Below are positions 1 to 10,200 of a stretch of 64,000 bases of DNA, piece by piece (position 1 is the first letter of the stretch; each line of letters starts with the position of its first letter). Under the pieces are notes generated by a model. The model saw only the letters and a list, made by a program, of their open reading frames with translations. It was not told the DNA's origin and did no database searches. The stretch covers positions 1,240,001 to 1,304,000 of the forward strand of contig NZ_BKAU01000001.1 in the NCBI RefSeq assembly GCF_007992715.1, in the 5' to 3' direction. This DNA comes from Chitinophaga cymbidii. Its GTDB lineage: Bacteria > Bacteroidota > Bacteroidia > Chitinophagales > Chitinophagaceae. The position numbers and the translations under genes are program-made.

Positions 1-1529
1 CCAGTTTCAAAACAGGCGGCCCCGGCGCTGTGGTGCTCATAGCAAAAGACACCCAGGTGCTTTACCGGAAAGCATTCGGCAAAGCCAACCTGGAACTGGA
101 TGTTGACATGCAACCGGATCACGTATTCAGGCTGGGGTCCGTCACCAAGCAGTTCACGGCCTGCGCCATCCTGCGGCTGGCCGAAGAAGGCAAGCTGTCA
201 TTACAGGACGATATCAGGCGGTTCATTCCGGATTTCCCGCACCCGGACAAAAAGATCACCATCGAAAGCCTCCTGACGCATACTTCAGGCGTAAAAAACT
301 ACACCGGCCTCCCCCGGTTTTCCGAAGTAAAACGCCGGGACCTTTCTCCCAAAGAGCTGGTGGACATTTTCAGGAACGAGCCGCTGGATTTTGAACCCGG
401 CGCCCGCTTCAGCTACAGCAATTCGGGATATGTGCTGCTGGGGTATATCATTGAACAGGTCACCGGTAAATCCTATGCGGCCTATATCAACGAAACCTTT
501 TTTCAGCCGCTGGGCATGAATAGTGCCTACTACGATAATGCTTCCATGTTGATCCCGCGCAGAGCCTCCGGGTACAAGCCGGTGAACGGCGGATATGCGA
601 ATGCGGATTTCCTGAGCATGACGCTGCCGTATGCGGCGGGCTCCCTCGCATCCGGGGTGGACGATCTGTTCAAATGGTACCGGGCGTTATCGGATGGACA
701 AGTGATCAGCAAGGCCAATCTTGAAAAAGCGCAGAGTTCCTACCGGTTGAAAAACGGACGGCTGACCGGTTATGGCTATGGATGGGCCACCGGCAATGTG
801 CAGGGCAGTCCGGTTATCAAACATGTGGGCATCATCAACGGCTTTGTCACCGCCGTGGCGTACCAGCCAGCGGAAAAGCTGTTCGTAGCGGTCCTCGCCA
901 ACTATGAGAACGCGCCTGACGCTGATATGCTCACATCCAGGGTACTGGCCATCCTGATGCACAAGCCCTATAACTACCATGAGATGCCCATGCCGCCAGC
1001 TGAACTCAAATCTTTTCAGGGCGTTTACACGCTGGATGACGGTGCAAAAAAGATCATCTGCTATCAGGATGGCCGGCTGATGTATTATAGCGCGGGCGCG
1101 CTGAAGGAACGGCTCATACCTTTTGGAAAGAACAGCTTCTACATCGAAAACAGCCTGAACAGCCTGATCTTTGAAGAGAACAGGAAAGGCTTTGTGTTGA
1201 ACAGTACCGGATTTCCGGTAAAAGGTGCCTCCACCGGCGAAAAGGTCACTGCTTTGGAAAATGTTCCTGTACCGGAAAGGCTGCTGTTACGCTATGCCGG
1301 GAAATACCAGTTCAATCCCGGGCCTGTTTTTGAAGTAAAGCTGGAAAACGGGAAGTTGTACGGACAGGTGGGCAACGATAAAAAAGAACTTGTTCCGTAT
1401 GAAAAGAATAAATTCTTTGCCCGTGACCTGGATGCTGCGATCATCTTCAATATGGACAAGCAAAACAACGTCACTGGCCTAACCAAGCTGCAAAACGGGG
1501 AAATGCAGGCCGGCAGGATAAAGCAGTAA
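1..1529 (+). CDS. Serine hydrolase, class C beta-lactamase-like (5' end outside window)
   Basis: The reading frame is open from the first bases of the window, so the N-terminus, including any signal peptide, is missing; the GTG at 30 is internal. Counting from that GTG, the beta-lactamase/penicillin-binding-protein-like core shows SVTK at 37-40 (SxxK nucleophile motif), YSN at 129-131 (YxN) and an HVG triplet near 260 in the position of KTG. The C-terminal third (about 325-499) is the beta-rich extension often attached to such hydrolases in Bacteroidota. The family contains D-aminopeptidases, esterases and peptide hydrolases as well as beta-lactamases, so the substrate cannot be assigned. An envelope location is inferred from the family. 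No operon partner is visible downstream. Confidence 0.85.
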   Translation, partial: SFKTGGPGAVVLIAKDTQVLYRKAFGKANLELDVDMQPDHVFRLGSVTKQFTACAILRLAEEGKLSLQDDIRRFIPDFPHPDKKITIESLLTHTSGVKNYTGLPRFSEVKRRDLSPKELVDIFRNEPLDFEPGARFSYSNSGYVLLGYIIEQVTGKSYAAYINETFFQPLGMNSAYYDNASMLIPRRASGYKPVNGGYANADFLSMTLPYAAGSLASGVDDLFKWYRALSDGQVISKANLEKAQSSYRLKNGRLTGYGYGWATGNVQGSPVIKHVGIINGFVTAVAYQPAEKLFVAVLANYENAPDADMLTSRVLAILMHKPYNYHEMPMPPAELKSFQGVYTLDDGAKKIICYQDGRLMYYSAGALKERLIPFGKNSFYIENSLNSLIFEENRKGFVLNSTGFPVKGASTGEKVTALENVPVPERLLLRYAGKYQFNPGPVFEVKLENGKLYGQVGNDKKELVPYEKNKFFARDLDAAIIFNMDKQNNVTGLTKLQNGEMQAGRIKQ

Positions 1530-1587
1530 TGAAAGCGTTCAACGATTGGCCCTGATGGCGGAAGAAAGCATCACACCCTCGGAATCG

Positions 1588-1695
1588 ATTCATTCTTTAG
1601 CCGGGCCCATTCCGCTGATCCGGTTTATTCTTCCGCCGGACGACCGATCCCATTGAACCGATTCATTCTTCTGCCGGGCCGATCCCGCTGATCCG
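1588..1695. repeat. Three-unit degenerate tandem repeat of 35-38 bp
   Basis: Read on the minus strand, three adjacent units at 1695-1661, 1660-1623 and 1622-1588 share the pattern cggatcagcgg, ggatcgg, ccggc and aagaat. Each ends in an in-frame-like GAA-TGA or GAA-TAA stop. The first unit forms the last codons of the YdeI-family gene; the other two lie in the 3' untranslated region. The outer units agree at most positions, and the middle one carries a few extra bases. Origin is unknown; slipped-strand duplication of the gene end is one explanation. Confidence 0.75.
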
Positions 1696-2214
1696 CTTTA
1701 GCCTTGTTTCCGGCCGCTTCGCCAGTACCAATGATTGCAGGATGAGCTTCTTTTCAGAACGGCTCAGGCCGGAGAACCAGGCTTTTGCAGCGGGCCGGCG
1801 GCGGAACTCCTTTTGCAGGTCTTCGGGAATAACGAGCGCGTCCACTTCGTCCATAATAGACCAGTAGCCGTTGTTCTTCGCTATCTCAATGCTTTCAAGC
1901 CCCGCGGGGGTCATCTGCCCTTCGCTGATGAGCTTTGCCACCCGCTCTTTGTTGCTCTTACTCCAGATGCTTTGGGGTTTCCGCTTCGTAAAAGATTGCA
2001 GGAACCGGTCTTCGTCCAGCGACAGCGTTTGCGCATCAATCCAGCCAAAACAAAGCGCTTCCTCCACTGCATCCGTATAAGCCAGCGCGGGCTTGGCCGC
2101 ATTCTTTTTCGAGCAGGCCACCCATATGGTCAGTTTACGATGGTGGTTTTTCTCCAGCCATTCTCTCCATTTTTTCCTGCTCTTCGGAGCGATCGTTTTG
2201 GGTGTGGTTGTCAT
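1663..2214 (-). CDS. YdeI/OmpD-associated family protein
   Basis: The 183-residue product has the family signature: an N-terminal segment with KKWREWLEKNH, the block EEALCFGWIDAQ, then KPQSIWSKSN and a C-terminal KAWFSGLSRSEKK region. Proteins of this family are small cytosolic proteins of uncertain role, sometimes linked to envelope stress or bacteriocin protection. The ATG at 2214 is chosen over the longer start at 2247 because a -7-like box (2230-2237) lies between them. The C-terminus looks clipped: family members usually carry a further basic helix after the ETRLKRI segment, whereas this one ends in SGIGPAEE encoded by a tandem repeat. It stands alone, separated from PUL 1 by a terminator. 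Confidence 0.8.
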   Translation of the reverse strand: MTTTPKTIAPKSRKKWREWLEKNHHRKLTIWVACSKKNAAKPALAYTDAVEEALCFGWIDAQTLSLDEDRFLQSFTKRKPQSIWSKSNKERVAKLISEGQMTPAGLESIEIAKNNGYWSIMDEVDALVIPEDLQKEFRRRPAAKAWFSGLSRSEKKLILQSLVLAKRPETRLKRISGIGPAEE

Positions 2215-2229
2215 CTTGTTTCTTTTCCC

Positions 2230-2237
2230 CAAAGCTA
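2230..2237 (-). promoter_or_regulatory. Bacteroidota -7 box (TAGCTTTG) upstream of YdeI-family gene
   Basis: On the minus strand TAGCTTTG matches TAnnTTTG exactly and sits 15 bases before the ATG at 2214, implying a leader of about 10 nt. No convincing -33 TTTG was found at the right distance. It supports the shorter start. Confidence 0.4.
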
Positions 2238-2282
2238 AAACGATCATTTGACAGCCTTATGTCAGCAGTCATTTTCCGGATA

Positions 2283-2317
2283 AAAAAGGCAGCCTTTTTA
2301 CCATCAGCTGCCTTTTT
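2283..2317 (-). terminator. Intrinsic terminator closing PUL 1
   Basis: Perfect 11-bp arms (AAAAAGGCAGC at 2283-2293 and its complement at 2307-2317) around a 13-base loop, with T-runs on both strands, so it can act in both directions. It lies 11 bases past the stop of the SGNH hydrolase, the last gene of PUL 1, and separates it from the YdeI-family gene. Confidence 0.85.
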
Positions 2318-2327
2318 ACCTTAGCTA

Positions 2328-3611
2328 TTATTCCTGTACCTGCCCCCGCAGCAGCAAGTACCCGATGTAACAGGAATACGTTCCATACCTGCTGGTATCG
2401 CCCACCTCATTATTCCCCTGCGCCAGGATCGCCATCTTGTCAAACGGTTCGGACGACACCCGGAATTCAATTGTATGGCTTCCCTGCGCGATGTCTTTAT
2501 AATAAAAGTACTGCGGGCGGTAGTAGGTGCTGTATTTGTCAAACCTTTTTTTCTTGGCGAGCAGCGTACCGTCCACATAAATTTCCAGCTGCCCGCATCC
2601 GGGCCCCACAACATCATAAAGCCCCGCCAGCGAGCCCTGGTATTGAATGGTAGCTGCCGGCGCCTGCGTACTGTCGCCCCGCATCAGGTTCGGAAATTTG
2701 TTCAGCAGATGCCCGGGAATGATGGTGTCGCCGGTGGTAATGGCCGTCCAGGTACCGTTGTAAGTCAGTTCATTGGCCGGTATCATTTTGGCGTCCTCCC
2801 AGTTATCGGCATCCAGCGCCGCCACCAGCCGGCTGGTGGGCAGCGTGGTGATCTGCGCGAATGAATCCAGCGCCTGCGCCAGCGTTGCGGCGTACAGCCG
2901 GTGACCGGTTTCCGGGTAAGGATGCGTACCGTCCTTCGAGAAAACGATCTTGTCCGGATGATCGGCGGGCACTCCTTTAAAGATCAATGATCCCGCTTTG
3001 TACAGCTGGATGACGCTATCGCACATCTGCACGGAAGGGATGCCGTAATGCGCGGCAACATCTTCCATCGCCTGCATCGCGCCGGTGAGCTGGCCGTTTA
3101 CGAGGGTGGGTGCTGTACCTTCCGTTACCGTGTATACAAAGCAGATGTCCGTCTGCTCGTCCGCCGTCCATATCTGGCGGACGATGCCCTCCATTGTTTT
3201 GTGAATGACCTGCGCGGGAAGCGCGTTATCGTTGACGGCGAACTCCACGAACACGAGGTCCGGGTTTTTCGACAGCACATCTTTCTGCAAACGGAAAACA
3301 CCCAGGTCCGATCCCGTACCGCCGATGCCGGCGTTGACCTGTGAAAGGGTCACGGCGGGATATTTCGACTGCAGCCAGTTGAATGACTGGTCGCGCCATC
3401 CGTTTCCCGCTTCGGTGATGCTGCCGCCGAAGTAAGCGATCTTCACATTGCCGCCGGCATTCATCTTTGTAAAGAAATTGGCAAGGCCCGATCTGCCGGG
3501 ATGCTCCATGGCCATTATTTCCTGCGTTACCTTCAGTTTTTCTTCCGGCGCCGGTGTAACAGCAGCCCGGCAGCTGGTGAAGAGCAGCAGGCACAATAAG
3601 ATATTTTTCAT
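2328..3611 (-). CDS. SGNH/GDSL-family hydrolase lipoprotein
   Basis: This 427-residue protein starts with a lipoprotein signal peptide (MKNILLCLLLFTSC), which is why the ATG at 3611 is preferred to the longer frame. SGNH blocks are clear: GGSIT (block I Ser), GIGGTGSDLG (block II Gly), EFAVND (block III Asn) and KDGTHPYPETGH (block V Asp/His). A C-terminal beta-sandwich of about 150 residues may bind carbohydrate. Such enzymes remove acetyl or other ester groups from polysaccharides. It is the last gene of PUL 1, ten bases after the beta-helix lipoprotein, so deacylation of the PUL 1 glycan is the inferred job. Confidence 0.88.
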   Translation of the reverse strand: MKNILLCLLLFTSCRAAVTPAPEEKLKVTQEIMAMEHPGRSGLANFFTKMNAGGNVKIAYFGGSITEAGNGWRDQSFNWLQSKYPAVTLSQVNAGIGGTGSDLGVFRLQKDVLSKNPDLVFVEFAVNDNALPAQVIHKTMEGIVRQIWTADEQTDICFVYTVTEGTAPTLVNGQLTGAMQAMEDVAAHYGIPSVQMCDSVIQLYKAGSLIFKGVPADHPDKIVFSKDGTHPYPETGHRLYAATLAQALDSFAQITTLPTSRLVAALDADNWEDAKMIPANELTYNGTWTAITTGDTIIPGHLLNKFPNLMRGDSTQAPAATIQYQGSLAGLYDVVGPGCGQLEIYVDGTLLAKKKRFDKYSTYYRPQYFYYKDIAQGSHTIEFRVSSEPFDKMAILAQGNNEVGDTSRYGTYSCYIGYLLLRGQVQE

Positions 3612-3621
3612 GTTTACGCTT

Positions 3622-5382
3622 TTAGTGGATCTTGAAATAATCGACGTTCGCAATGCCCGAGCCGCCGCTGAATACGAAATAAACATCGTGCACGCCGGTG
3701 CCGCCTGTAACGGCGGTGGTTTGTTCTTCCAGCTTGTCGTACCCGCCGGTTGAAGCAGTGGTCAGCTCGGCGATGAGCGTACCGGTGGGACTGCCCAGGC
3801 GCACCTGTATCTTCTTCCCGGCATTGGCCGCGGTAACGCCGAACCGCGCGGTGAACTGCGTGTAACCGGTCTTCAGGTCTACCTGGTTGAATTTCACCCA
3901 ATCGTTATGATCGCAGGAACCGATGTACATGCCCTTATGCTGAATGCCCAGCATGTCATCAAAGCTTTCGGCATGCCGGTAAATAGCGTCAGAGCCCGGC
4001 AGCAGGCAGGAGGGCGAAGTGCCGGTGTTCGGGATGGTATAACCCGGAGGGCCCCAGTTGCGGAGCAGGTCCGGGAAACTCACAGGCGATTGAAAAGCGA
4101 AGCTGGTGGGGGAGAATGTGTATGTCCAGCCGGAGAGACCAGGATCGCCCTGCACGGGGAAGCTGTCTTTCATTTCGTAGTGATACCCGCCGGTGTTCAC
4201 GATGCCGGTGGAATAATTGTAGTAGAGGTTGTGCTGGATCACCGGCTTCACCACGGCACCGGTCTTCAGGTAAGCGCCGCCGGCACTGTCGATCGCATAG
4301 CTGGATATGATGATGTTCTTTTCAAAGCGGTTGCCGGTCATGGTGGCGGTGCCGCGGATGGCGTAATTCAGCACGGCCAGTTTGCCGGTATTGCCGATAT
4401 CCAGGATATTGCCGGTGATGATGTTGTTGTACCCGCCATGCACGAGGATGGGCTGACGGCCCGTACCGGCCATAACGTTGCCGCGCACCGTGGTGTTGGA
4501 CGTATGATCGTCCAGGTACACCGCGCGCACATAGTTATCAAACTGTCCGTAGTCGCGTATGAAATTATTCTCGATGAAGATGCTGTCTGACAGCAACGTT
4601 CTTTCATTGGTATAAATGGCGGCGCCGTCCCTCGCGGTGATGCAGGTGTTCAGCAGTACGTTGTTCCTGACTTCCGTTCCGGAAATATCATCGCCTGTTT
4701 GCAGCGACCATACGCCGATGCCATAGCCGGTGGTGTTCCTGATCACGTTGTTCAATATACGTGTATGCGGCACCGTGCCTTCGGTGTTGATGCCTGCTCT
4801 GTCCCATCCCGGCGAGGGAACATTGCCGTCTTCCACGATGTTGTTGCGGATGGTATTGTGCGTAGCGGGACCGTAGGTCACGTTAAAGTAGGGAGCCGCA
4901 TTGCTCCATCCGCGGCCGCCGTGCACACCGATGCCGCGGCTGGTGAAATCTCGCACCAGCAAGCCTTCGATCAGGATGTGCGAGCCACCGAGAATGTCAA
5001 TCACATCCTGGATGCCGTTGCCGTCGATGATGGCGGAATTCACGGGATCGCCGGGAAAGGTTTTCCAGGTCTGCCCGTTATCGCTGGAATCCAGGATGAA
5101 GGTTGCGCTGCGGGCATATTCGCCGGCGCGCAGGTAGGTGGTCTTTACGGAAGACGCCCGCATGGCGGTCCGGGCGCGTTCCAGCGTGAGGAAAGGCGCT
5201 TCAATGGTGCCGTCGTTCGCGTCGTTTCCTTCCGGGGATACGTAAAAGGCGGCGGAATCTATTTCCGACCAGCAGGCGGTGCTGCTTGCATGCGAGAGTT
5301 TATCTTTCAGGCCGATAAAGATGGTGCGGTCTGAACAGGACATGCAGCAGTAGCATACGAACATCAGGTTAAGCAATTTCAT
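3622..5382 (-). CDS. Right-handed beta-helix lipoprotein with C-terminal CBM6-like domain
   Basis: The 586-residue product begins at the ATG at 5382 with a short lipoprotein signal (MKLLNLMFVCYCCMSC); the frame upstream of it is antisense to nothing useful and only extends into the neighbouring gene. A DUF1565-like entry segment (AFYVSPEGNDANDGT) leads into repeated coils rich in N-x-I/V-x-x-N turns, typical of parallel beta-helix polysaccharide lyases, epimerases and hydrolases. The last 120 residues (DWVKFNQVDLKTG, GSPTGTLI, YFKIH) resemble CBM6. It is closely paralogous to the upstream gene, but here the cysteine predicts membrane anchoring. The substrate and reaction type cannot be read from the sequence. 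Confidence 0.85.
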   Translation of the reverse strand: MKLLNLMFVCYCCMSCSDRTIFIGLKDKLSHASSTACWSEIDSAAFYVSPEGNDANDGTIEAPFLTLERARTAMRASSVKTTYLRAGEYARSATFILDSSDNGQTWKTFPGDPVNSAIIDGNGIQDVIDILGGSHILIEGLLVRDFTSRGIGVHGGRGWSNAAPYFNVTYGPATHNTIRNNIVEDGNVPSPGWDRAGINTEGTVPHTRILNNVIRNTTGYGIGVWSLQTGDDISGTEVRNNVLLNTCITARDGAAIYTNERTLLSDSIFIENNFIRDYGQFDNYVRAVYLDDHTSNTTVRGNVMAGTGRQPILVHGGYNNIITGNILDIGNTGKLAVLNYAIRGTATMTGNRFEKNIIISSYAIDSAGGAYLKTGAVVKPVIQHNLYYNYSTGIVNTGGYHYEMKDSFPVQGDPGLSGWTYTFSPTSFAFQSPVSFPDLLRNWGPPGYTIPNTGTSPSCLLPGSDAIYRHAESFDDMLGIQHKGMYIGSCDHNDWVKFNQVDLKTGYTQFTARFGVTAANAGKKIQVRLGSPTGTLIAELTTASTGGYDKLEEQTTAVTGGTGVHDVYFVFSGGSGIANVDYFKIH

Positions 5383-5416
5383 GTTGTAGCAGTTTATGGA
5401 TAAACAAATGGAATTG

Positions 5417-7261
5417 TCAGTAGAATGAAAAATAGTCGAAGTAGCCAATGCTGGCGGCTCCTTTGAACACGATGTACAGCCGGTGCTTTCCTGTTTCCAG
5501 GTCCAGCGCGGCCGTTTGTTCGCGGAAACGGGCATACCCCCCGGTATTTTCAAGATGCAGCAGCGCCACACGCCTCCCCGTCGGAGATCCGACCCGCACT
5601 TCCACCTGCCCCGAGGCGGCAGTCACCGCGGCCCTGGCGGCGAATGTTTTAAAGCCGCTTTTAATATTCACGTTGTTAAAGCACAACCAATCACCGTCAT
5701 CGCAGGAGCTGACGGCCATGGCGGGGATATGGTCGAAGCCGTTTCCGAGGTGGATATTGTCCAGCAGGCCGCTGGTAGCGGAGTCGCCGCCGCCGAGCGC
5801 CGCGATGCCGTTCTTACTGATGCCGCGCAGGCTGTCGCAGCTCTCGGCATGTACATATACGGCGTTGGTACCGGGGGATAAACAGGACGGCGGTGTTCCT
5901 TCCCGCGGGATGCGGTAGCCCGGAGGGCCCCAGTTGCGCTGAAGCGGGCGGAAGGAAACAGGAGGATCATAAATGATGCTGTTGCCTTCTACTTTATATT
6001 CCCATCCGGATATGCGCGGATTGCCGGTGAGCGGGAACCTGTCTTTCAGCATGTAAAAAAGCCCGCCGGTGTTCACGATGCCGGTGGAATAGTTATAGTA
6101 AAGATTGTGGATGATCTCCGGTTCGGAAACATCGCCGAATTTGCGGAAAGCGCCGCCGGCAATATCTTCGGGGTAGCCGGATAAAATGATGTTACCGGAA
6201 AAGCTGTTTTGCAGCATGGGTTTTCCCCGGTGGGCGGCGTAATTGAGCACGCAGGGTTTTCCCGAGCTGCCGAGATCGATGATATTGCCGGTCACGGCAT
6301 TGTTGCTGCCCCCATGTATTAGCAGCGACTGCGTGCCTTTGCCGGTGATGATGTTGGCGCGTACAGTGATGTTCGATGCCCAGTCATCCAGGTAAATGCC
6401 GCGCAGTTCGTTCTCATATTCGCCATAATCCCTGATGAAATTTTCTTCCACGAGAATGCCTCGGGAAGCCGCCGTTCTGTCGCATATATAAACCGCCGCG
6501 CCGTCTTTGGCGCCTGTGCAGGTATTCAATACCACGTTATTCTTCACCAGTGTGCCGGATATGTTATCGGTTTCCTGCAAGGCCCATACGCCGATGCCGT
6601 AGCCGGTGGTGTTCCTGATAACATTGTGCAGGATGTGCGTATTGGGCGTGGCGCCCTGGGTGTTGATGCCCGCGCGGTCCCAACCCGGCGCCGTGATCTC
6701 TCCGTTCTCTACAATGTTGTTGCGGATCGTATTACCCCTTGCAATACCTGTCCGTTCATTAAAATGAGGCGCCGCATTTTTCCATCCCAGCCCGCCATGC
6801 ACGCCAATGCCGCGGCTGGTGTAATTTCTAACGGTGAGGCCGTCTATCGTGATGTTGCTGCCACCCATGATCAGCAGCACATCGTTCACGCCGGCGCCGT
6901 CTATGACTGCGCTGTTGGGCGCATCGCCGGGATAGCCGCACCAGCTGCTGCCGCTGTCTTCATCCGTGAGTATAAAACTGCTGATTTGTTTGTATGTTCC
7001 GGTGCGGATGTAGACCTTCTTCACCGGCGACTGCCGGATGGCCGAACGCGCCCTCTCCAATGTGAGGAACGGTTTTTTAAACGATCCCTCGGATTGATCG
7101 TTTCCTTTGACTGAAACAAAAAAAGCGGTGTCTGTGCCATTTGCCGTCACTTCCAGGCGAACGGCAAGGAATGCCAGGATGAGCAGGCAGCTACGACCTA
7201 TCCGGCGCAATGTCAGTACACGGTGAACAGCATAATAATTTTTCATCTTCCTGTTGATCAT
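5417..7261 (-). CDS. Right-handed beta-helix protein with C-terminal CBM6-like domain (secreted paralogue)
   Basis: The 614-residue paralogue of the downstream gene shares long near-identical blocks with it (NTTGYGIGVW, NFIRDYG, NWGPPGY). It has an ordinary signal peptide with no lipobox cysteine (RSCLLILAFLAVRLEVTANG), so it should be free in the periplasm or exported. ATGs at 7261 and 7246 are both possible; the first leaves three bases after the GH2 stop. It carries the same N-terminal AFFVSVKGNDQSEGS entry, beta-helix core and CBM6-like end (WLCFNNVNIKSG, YFDYFSFY), plus an insertion of about 25 residues before the CBM. It is predicted to act on the PUL 1 glycan as lyase or hydrolase; the family is unassigned. 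Confidence 0.85.
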   Translation of the reverse strand: MINRKMKNYYAVHRVLTLRRIGRSCLLILAFLAVRLEVTANGTDTAFFVSVKGNDQSEGSFKKPFLTLERARSAIRQSPVKKVYIRTGTYKQISSFILTDEDSGSSWCGYPGDAPNSAVIDGAGVNDVLLIMGGSNITIDGLTVRNYTSRGIGVHGGLGWKNAAPHFNERTGIARGNTIRNNIVENGEITAPGWDRAGINTQGATPNTHILHNVIRNTTGYGIGVWALQETDNISGTLVKNNVVLNTCTGAKDGAAVYICDRTAASRGILVEENFIRDYGEYENELRGIYLDDWASNITVRANIITGKGTQSLLIHGGSNNAVTGNIIDLGSSGKPCVLNYAAHRGKPMLQNSFSGNIILSGYPEDIAGGAFRKFGDVSEPEIIHNLYYNYSTGIVNTGGLFYMLKDRFPLTGNPRISGWEYKVEGNSIIYDPPVSFRPLQRNWGPPGYRIPREGTPPSCLSPGTNAVYVHAESCDSLRGISKNGIAALGGGDSATSGLLDNIHLGNGFDHIPAMAVSSCDDGDWLCFNNVNIKSGFKTFAARAAVTAASGQVEVRVGSPTGRRVALLHLENTGGYARFREQTAALDLETGKHRLYIVFKGAASIGYFDYFSFY

Positions 7262-7264
7262 TGA

Positions 7265-10200
7265 TTAAATAACGAGTTTGGAAGCCAGGCGCCAGGCTTC
7301 CGGATTATACAACACCCTGTTCTGCAACAGCAGCTGGCAGATCCTGATCCTGCCTTTTCCGTATTGCGCTTCGGCCACTGCCATGCTTTTGCCGCTGGTG
7401 GCCGATTTGCCCCAGGAAATATTATCCGTGCTGATGATCTCCGTGAGGTCGGCGGATTTGATCATATTTTCCATCAGGGGGCGGATGAGCTGTTTACCGC
7501 CATCATACCAGAACCGGAAGCCCAGCGGGGCGCATCCTTTCATCATCGGATGCCCGGTGAGCGGTGACACGAAGTAGTAACTCCCCATGCTGCATTTGTT
7601 GACGGCAAATGATTTACCGGCGATGTTGTATTCGCCCGGCGATGCCTGCAAGAGCAGCATCGTTTTGCCGGCTGCTACCAATGCATCATATTTTGAATTA
7701 TAATCGCTGATATCATCTACCAGCAACGCATCCGCACGGGCCGCATCTTCCACCACTTCCCATTTCATCTCTTCTGCCAACACCGCTGCGGGGCCTGTTT
7801 TGCGGGCCAGCCATACTTTGCGGCGCTCCGCCGCGGGACGGGGATATACTTTGATCACTACCGATGATTCGTGCAGCGGTTTTCCTACGGGATCGCAGAG
7901 CGCTATCCGGAGCGTAACATCTTGCGGCGATGTCACCCGCGGCAGGCGCAGGGGAATAAAGCCCTGGAAGGTGCTGCGATTCGCTTCGATGCGGGCATCC
8001 GCCATATTGGAGAACAGTGTGCGGCCATTCATTTCCAGCTGGTACCTGATCACATGGCCGGCGGGGCTTTGATTCAGATCGTTCACGATCCATGCTTCAA
8101 CGGGAACGGTATCCCGGCTGAACGCCTGGAAACGGTCCGTGCGCAGCTGCACGGCCAAAGGCGACAAAGCATCCCGGTAGGCGTACCATGCCTTTTTCGG
8201 TTTGCGGTCCACGTCCATGATCGCTTTCATCCAGCCGGCGGGGAACGCATCAATGAACAGGTGAATGGCAAAGCTCACCATGCGGTCATTGCGGCGGAAG
8301 GCTTCGGTGGTCAGCTGCGTGATCGTGGCCTGGTGCTGCTGGCTGGCCTGCGCCCAGTCTTCCAGGCTGTGCTGTGTATTATACCACATGTAGTGAAACC
8401 GGCCGGTCTGCGCGGCGGGGATCTTTGAAGGGCTCCAGTTCCGTTCTTCTTCCCTGTTCCGCGGCAGCCAGGCGGCGGGATAATATTTGCGCATAATCTC
8501 AACAGATTCAAGCCCTTCCGAGCCGAACTCCCCGCAAGCATAATTCCAGCCGGGCTTCACCGGTATCCAGTATCCTTTGAACATCTCGCCGAGGCCCAGG
8601 CCGTGACCGTTATACCAGCCGTTGTAGCAATGGTTGTCCGGCAGCCCCGGAGAAGGCGGGTCGTAATCGCCATCGCCCGCTTTGATGACACGGTCGGGAT
8701 TGGACATCAGCACCGCCTGGTCCGCGGCGGTGAAGAACCGTTCAAACTCTTCGTAGGTATTGAGATGCCGTTGCGGATTGCCTTCGGCGTTGGGGAATCT
8801 TTCGTTGATATAGGTAACGATCACATTGCAGGGATGGCTGCGCACCAGCCGTTCCATTTCTTCCGCCTGCCGCACGGCTTCAATCCATCTGTTTCTCCGC
8901 AATACGCCGAACAGCGGCAGGTCTGTCTGCGTCATCAGCCCCAACCGGTCGCAATGATCATAGATCTCCTCCTGCACCGGCATCTGCGTCATCCGGATAA
9001 AATTCATGTTCGTCAGCTTCGCCAGTAAAATATCATCGATGAGCTGATCCTCTTTTCCGTTCATTACGCTTTGCTGAAAAGCGCCCATCGTGTTCGCGCC
9101 CCGCAGGCGGATGGGAGCTTCGTTCAGGTAGATGCTTCCTTTCGGCGCATGCAAAGTATCCATGCGAAAGGAGCGCATGCCGAAGCTTTGCTTCCGGGCA
9201 TCGAGCGCATTGCCTTTTTCATCCAGCAGGGTCAGCTGCAGCTGGTACAACCAGGGCGTTTCGTTGTTCCAGCGCCGCGCGCCGGGAATGTGTATCCTGA
9301 ACCGCAGGAAGTTCACGCCGCTGCCCATCTGCAATTCCTTGTGCACATTGTCCGTGGTTTTTGCCAGGTCGCCCACGCCCGGCACCTGCACGGTAGATGG
9401 TTTGTACAGGCTGTGCTCATACACAACGGCGTTGAAATTCTGTCCGTACAGCGCGTGTTGTACGGCTATTGTTTTCCGGGAGGTGGAGGTGTTGTTCACT
9501 TCCAGCCAGACTTCCGCGGTGTCGCTGTTCCGTATGGGCCGCACAAATACGTCGTGGATATGCAAGCTGCTGCGGGCTTCCACATATACCTGCTGGTAGA
9601 TGCCCATACCCGGCGGACAATGATGCCACCCGCGCTGCGGCTCGTCGTAACCCGGACCTGTGGCGGCATACAGTTTGTCGCCGTTGCGCTGCATCGGCTC
9701 ATCGTTCTCCACTCTTACGAGTATTTCATTTTTCCCGGCAGCTACCACGCGGGTAATATCAAATTCAAAAGGCGCGAAAACGCCTTCGTGCGAACCTACG
9801 TACTGCTGGTTGACGAATACCCGGGCTTTGTAATCCACGCCCTTGAAATGAATGAACACCGCGCCTTTGGCGAGCATCTCCGGCGTTACGTCAAAGCCCG
9901 TCCTGTAAAACGTGATGGCTTTGCCGAGGGGTTCTCCGTAATGCGGGATGCGCACCTGTTGCCAGTCGGCCTTTCCTTTCTCCTGTTTCCAGGCGAAGGA
10001 ATCCAGGTTTACTTTGATGCGTGTTTGCGGGATGGCCGGCGCAAGATCGCGCATGAAGGGCATGAATTTTTTTCTCATGCTGTCCAGCGCGGCGCGCAGC
10101 TCTTCTTCCGTATCGAGTTTTTCCATCGGCCGGAACGCGGCGGAGGGTCTGTTCTCCGTGGGCAGCTCAATGAACGGCAGCGGCGCCGGCACCGGCTGTT

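Noticed and set aside
5383-5571. N-terminal extension of the beta-helix lipoprotein
   Set aside because: The first 63 codons of the long frame overlap the upstream paralogue and come before a good lipoprotein signal at 5382.
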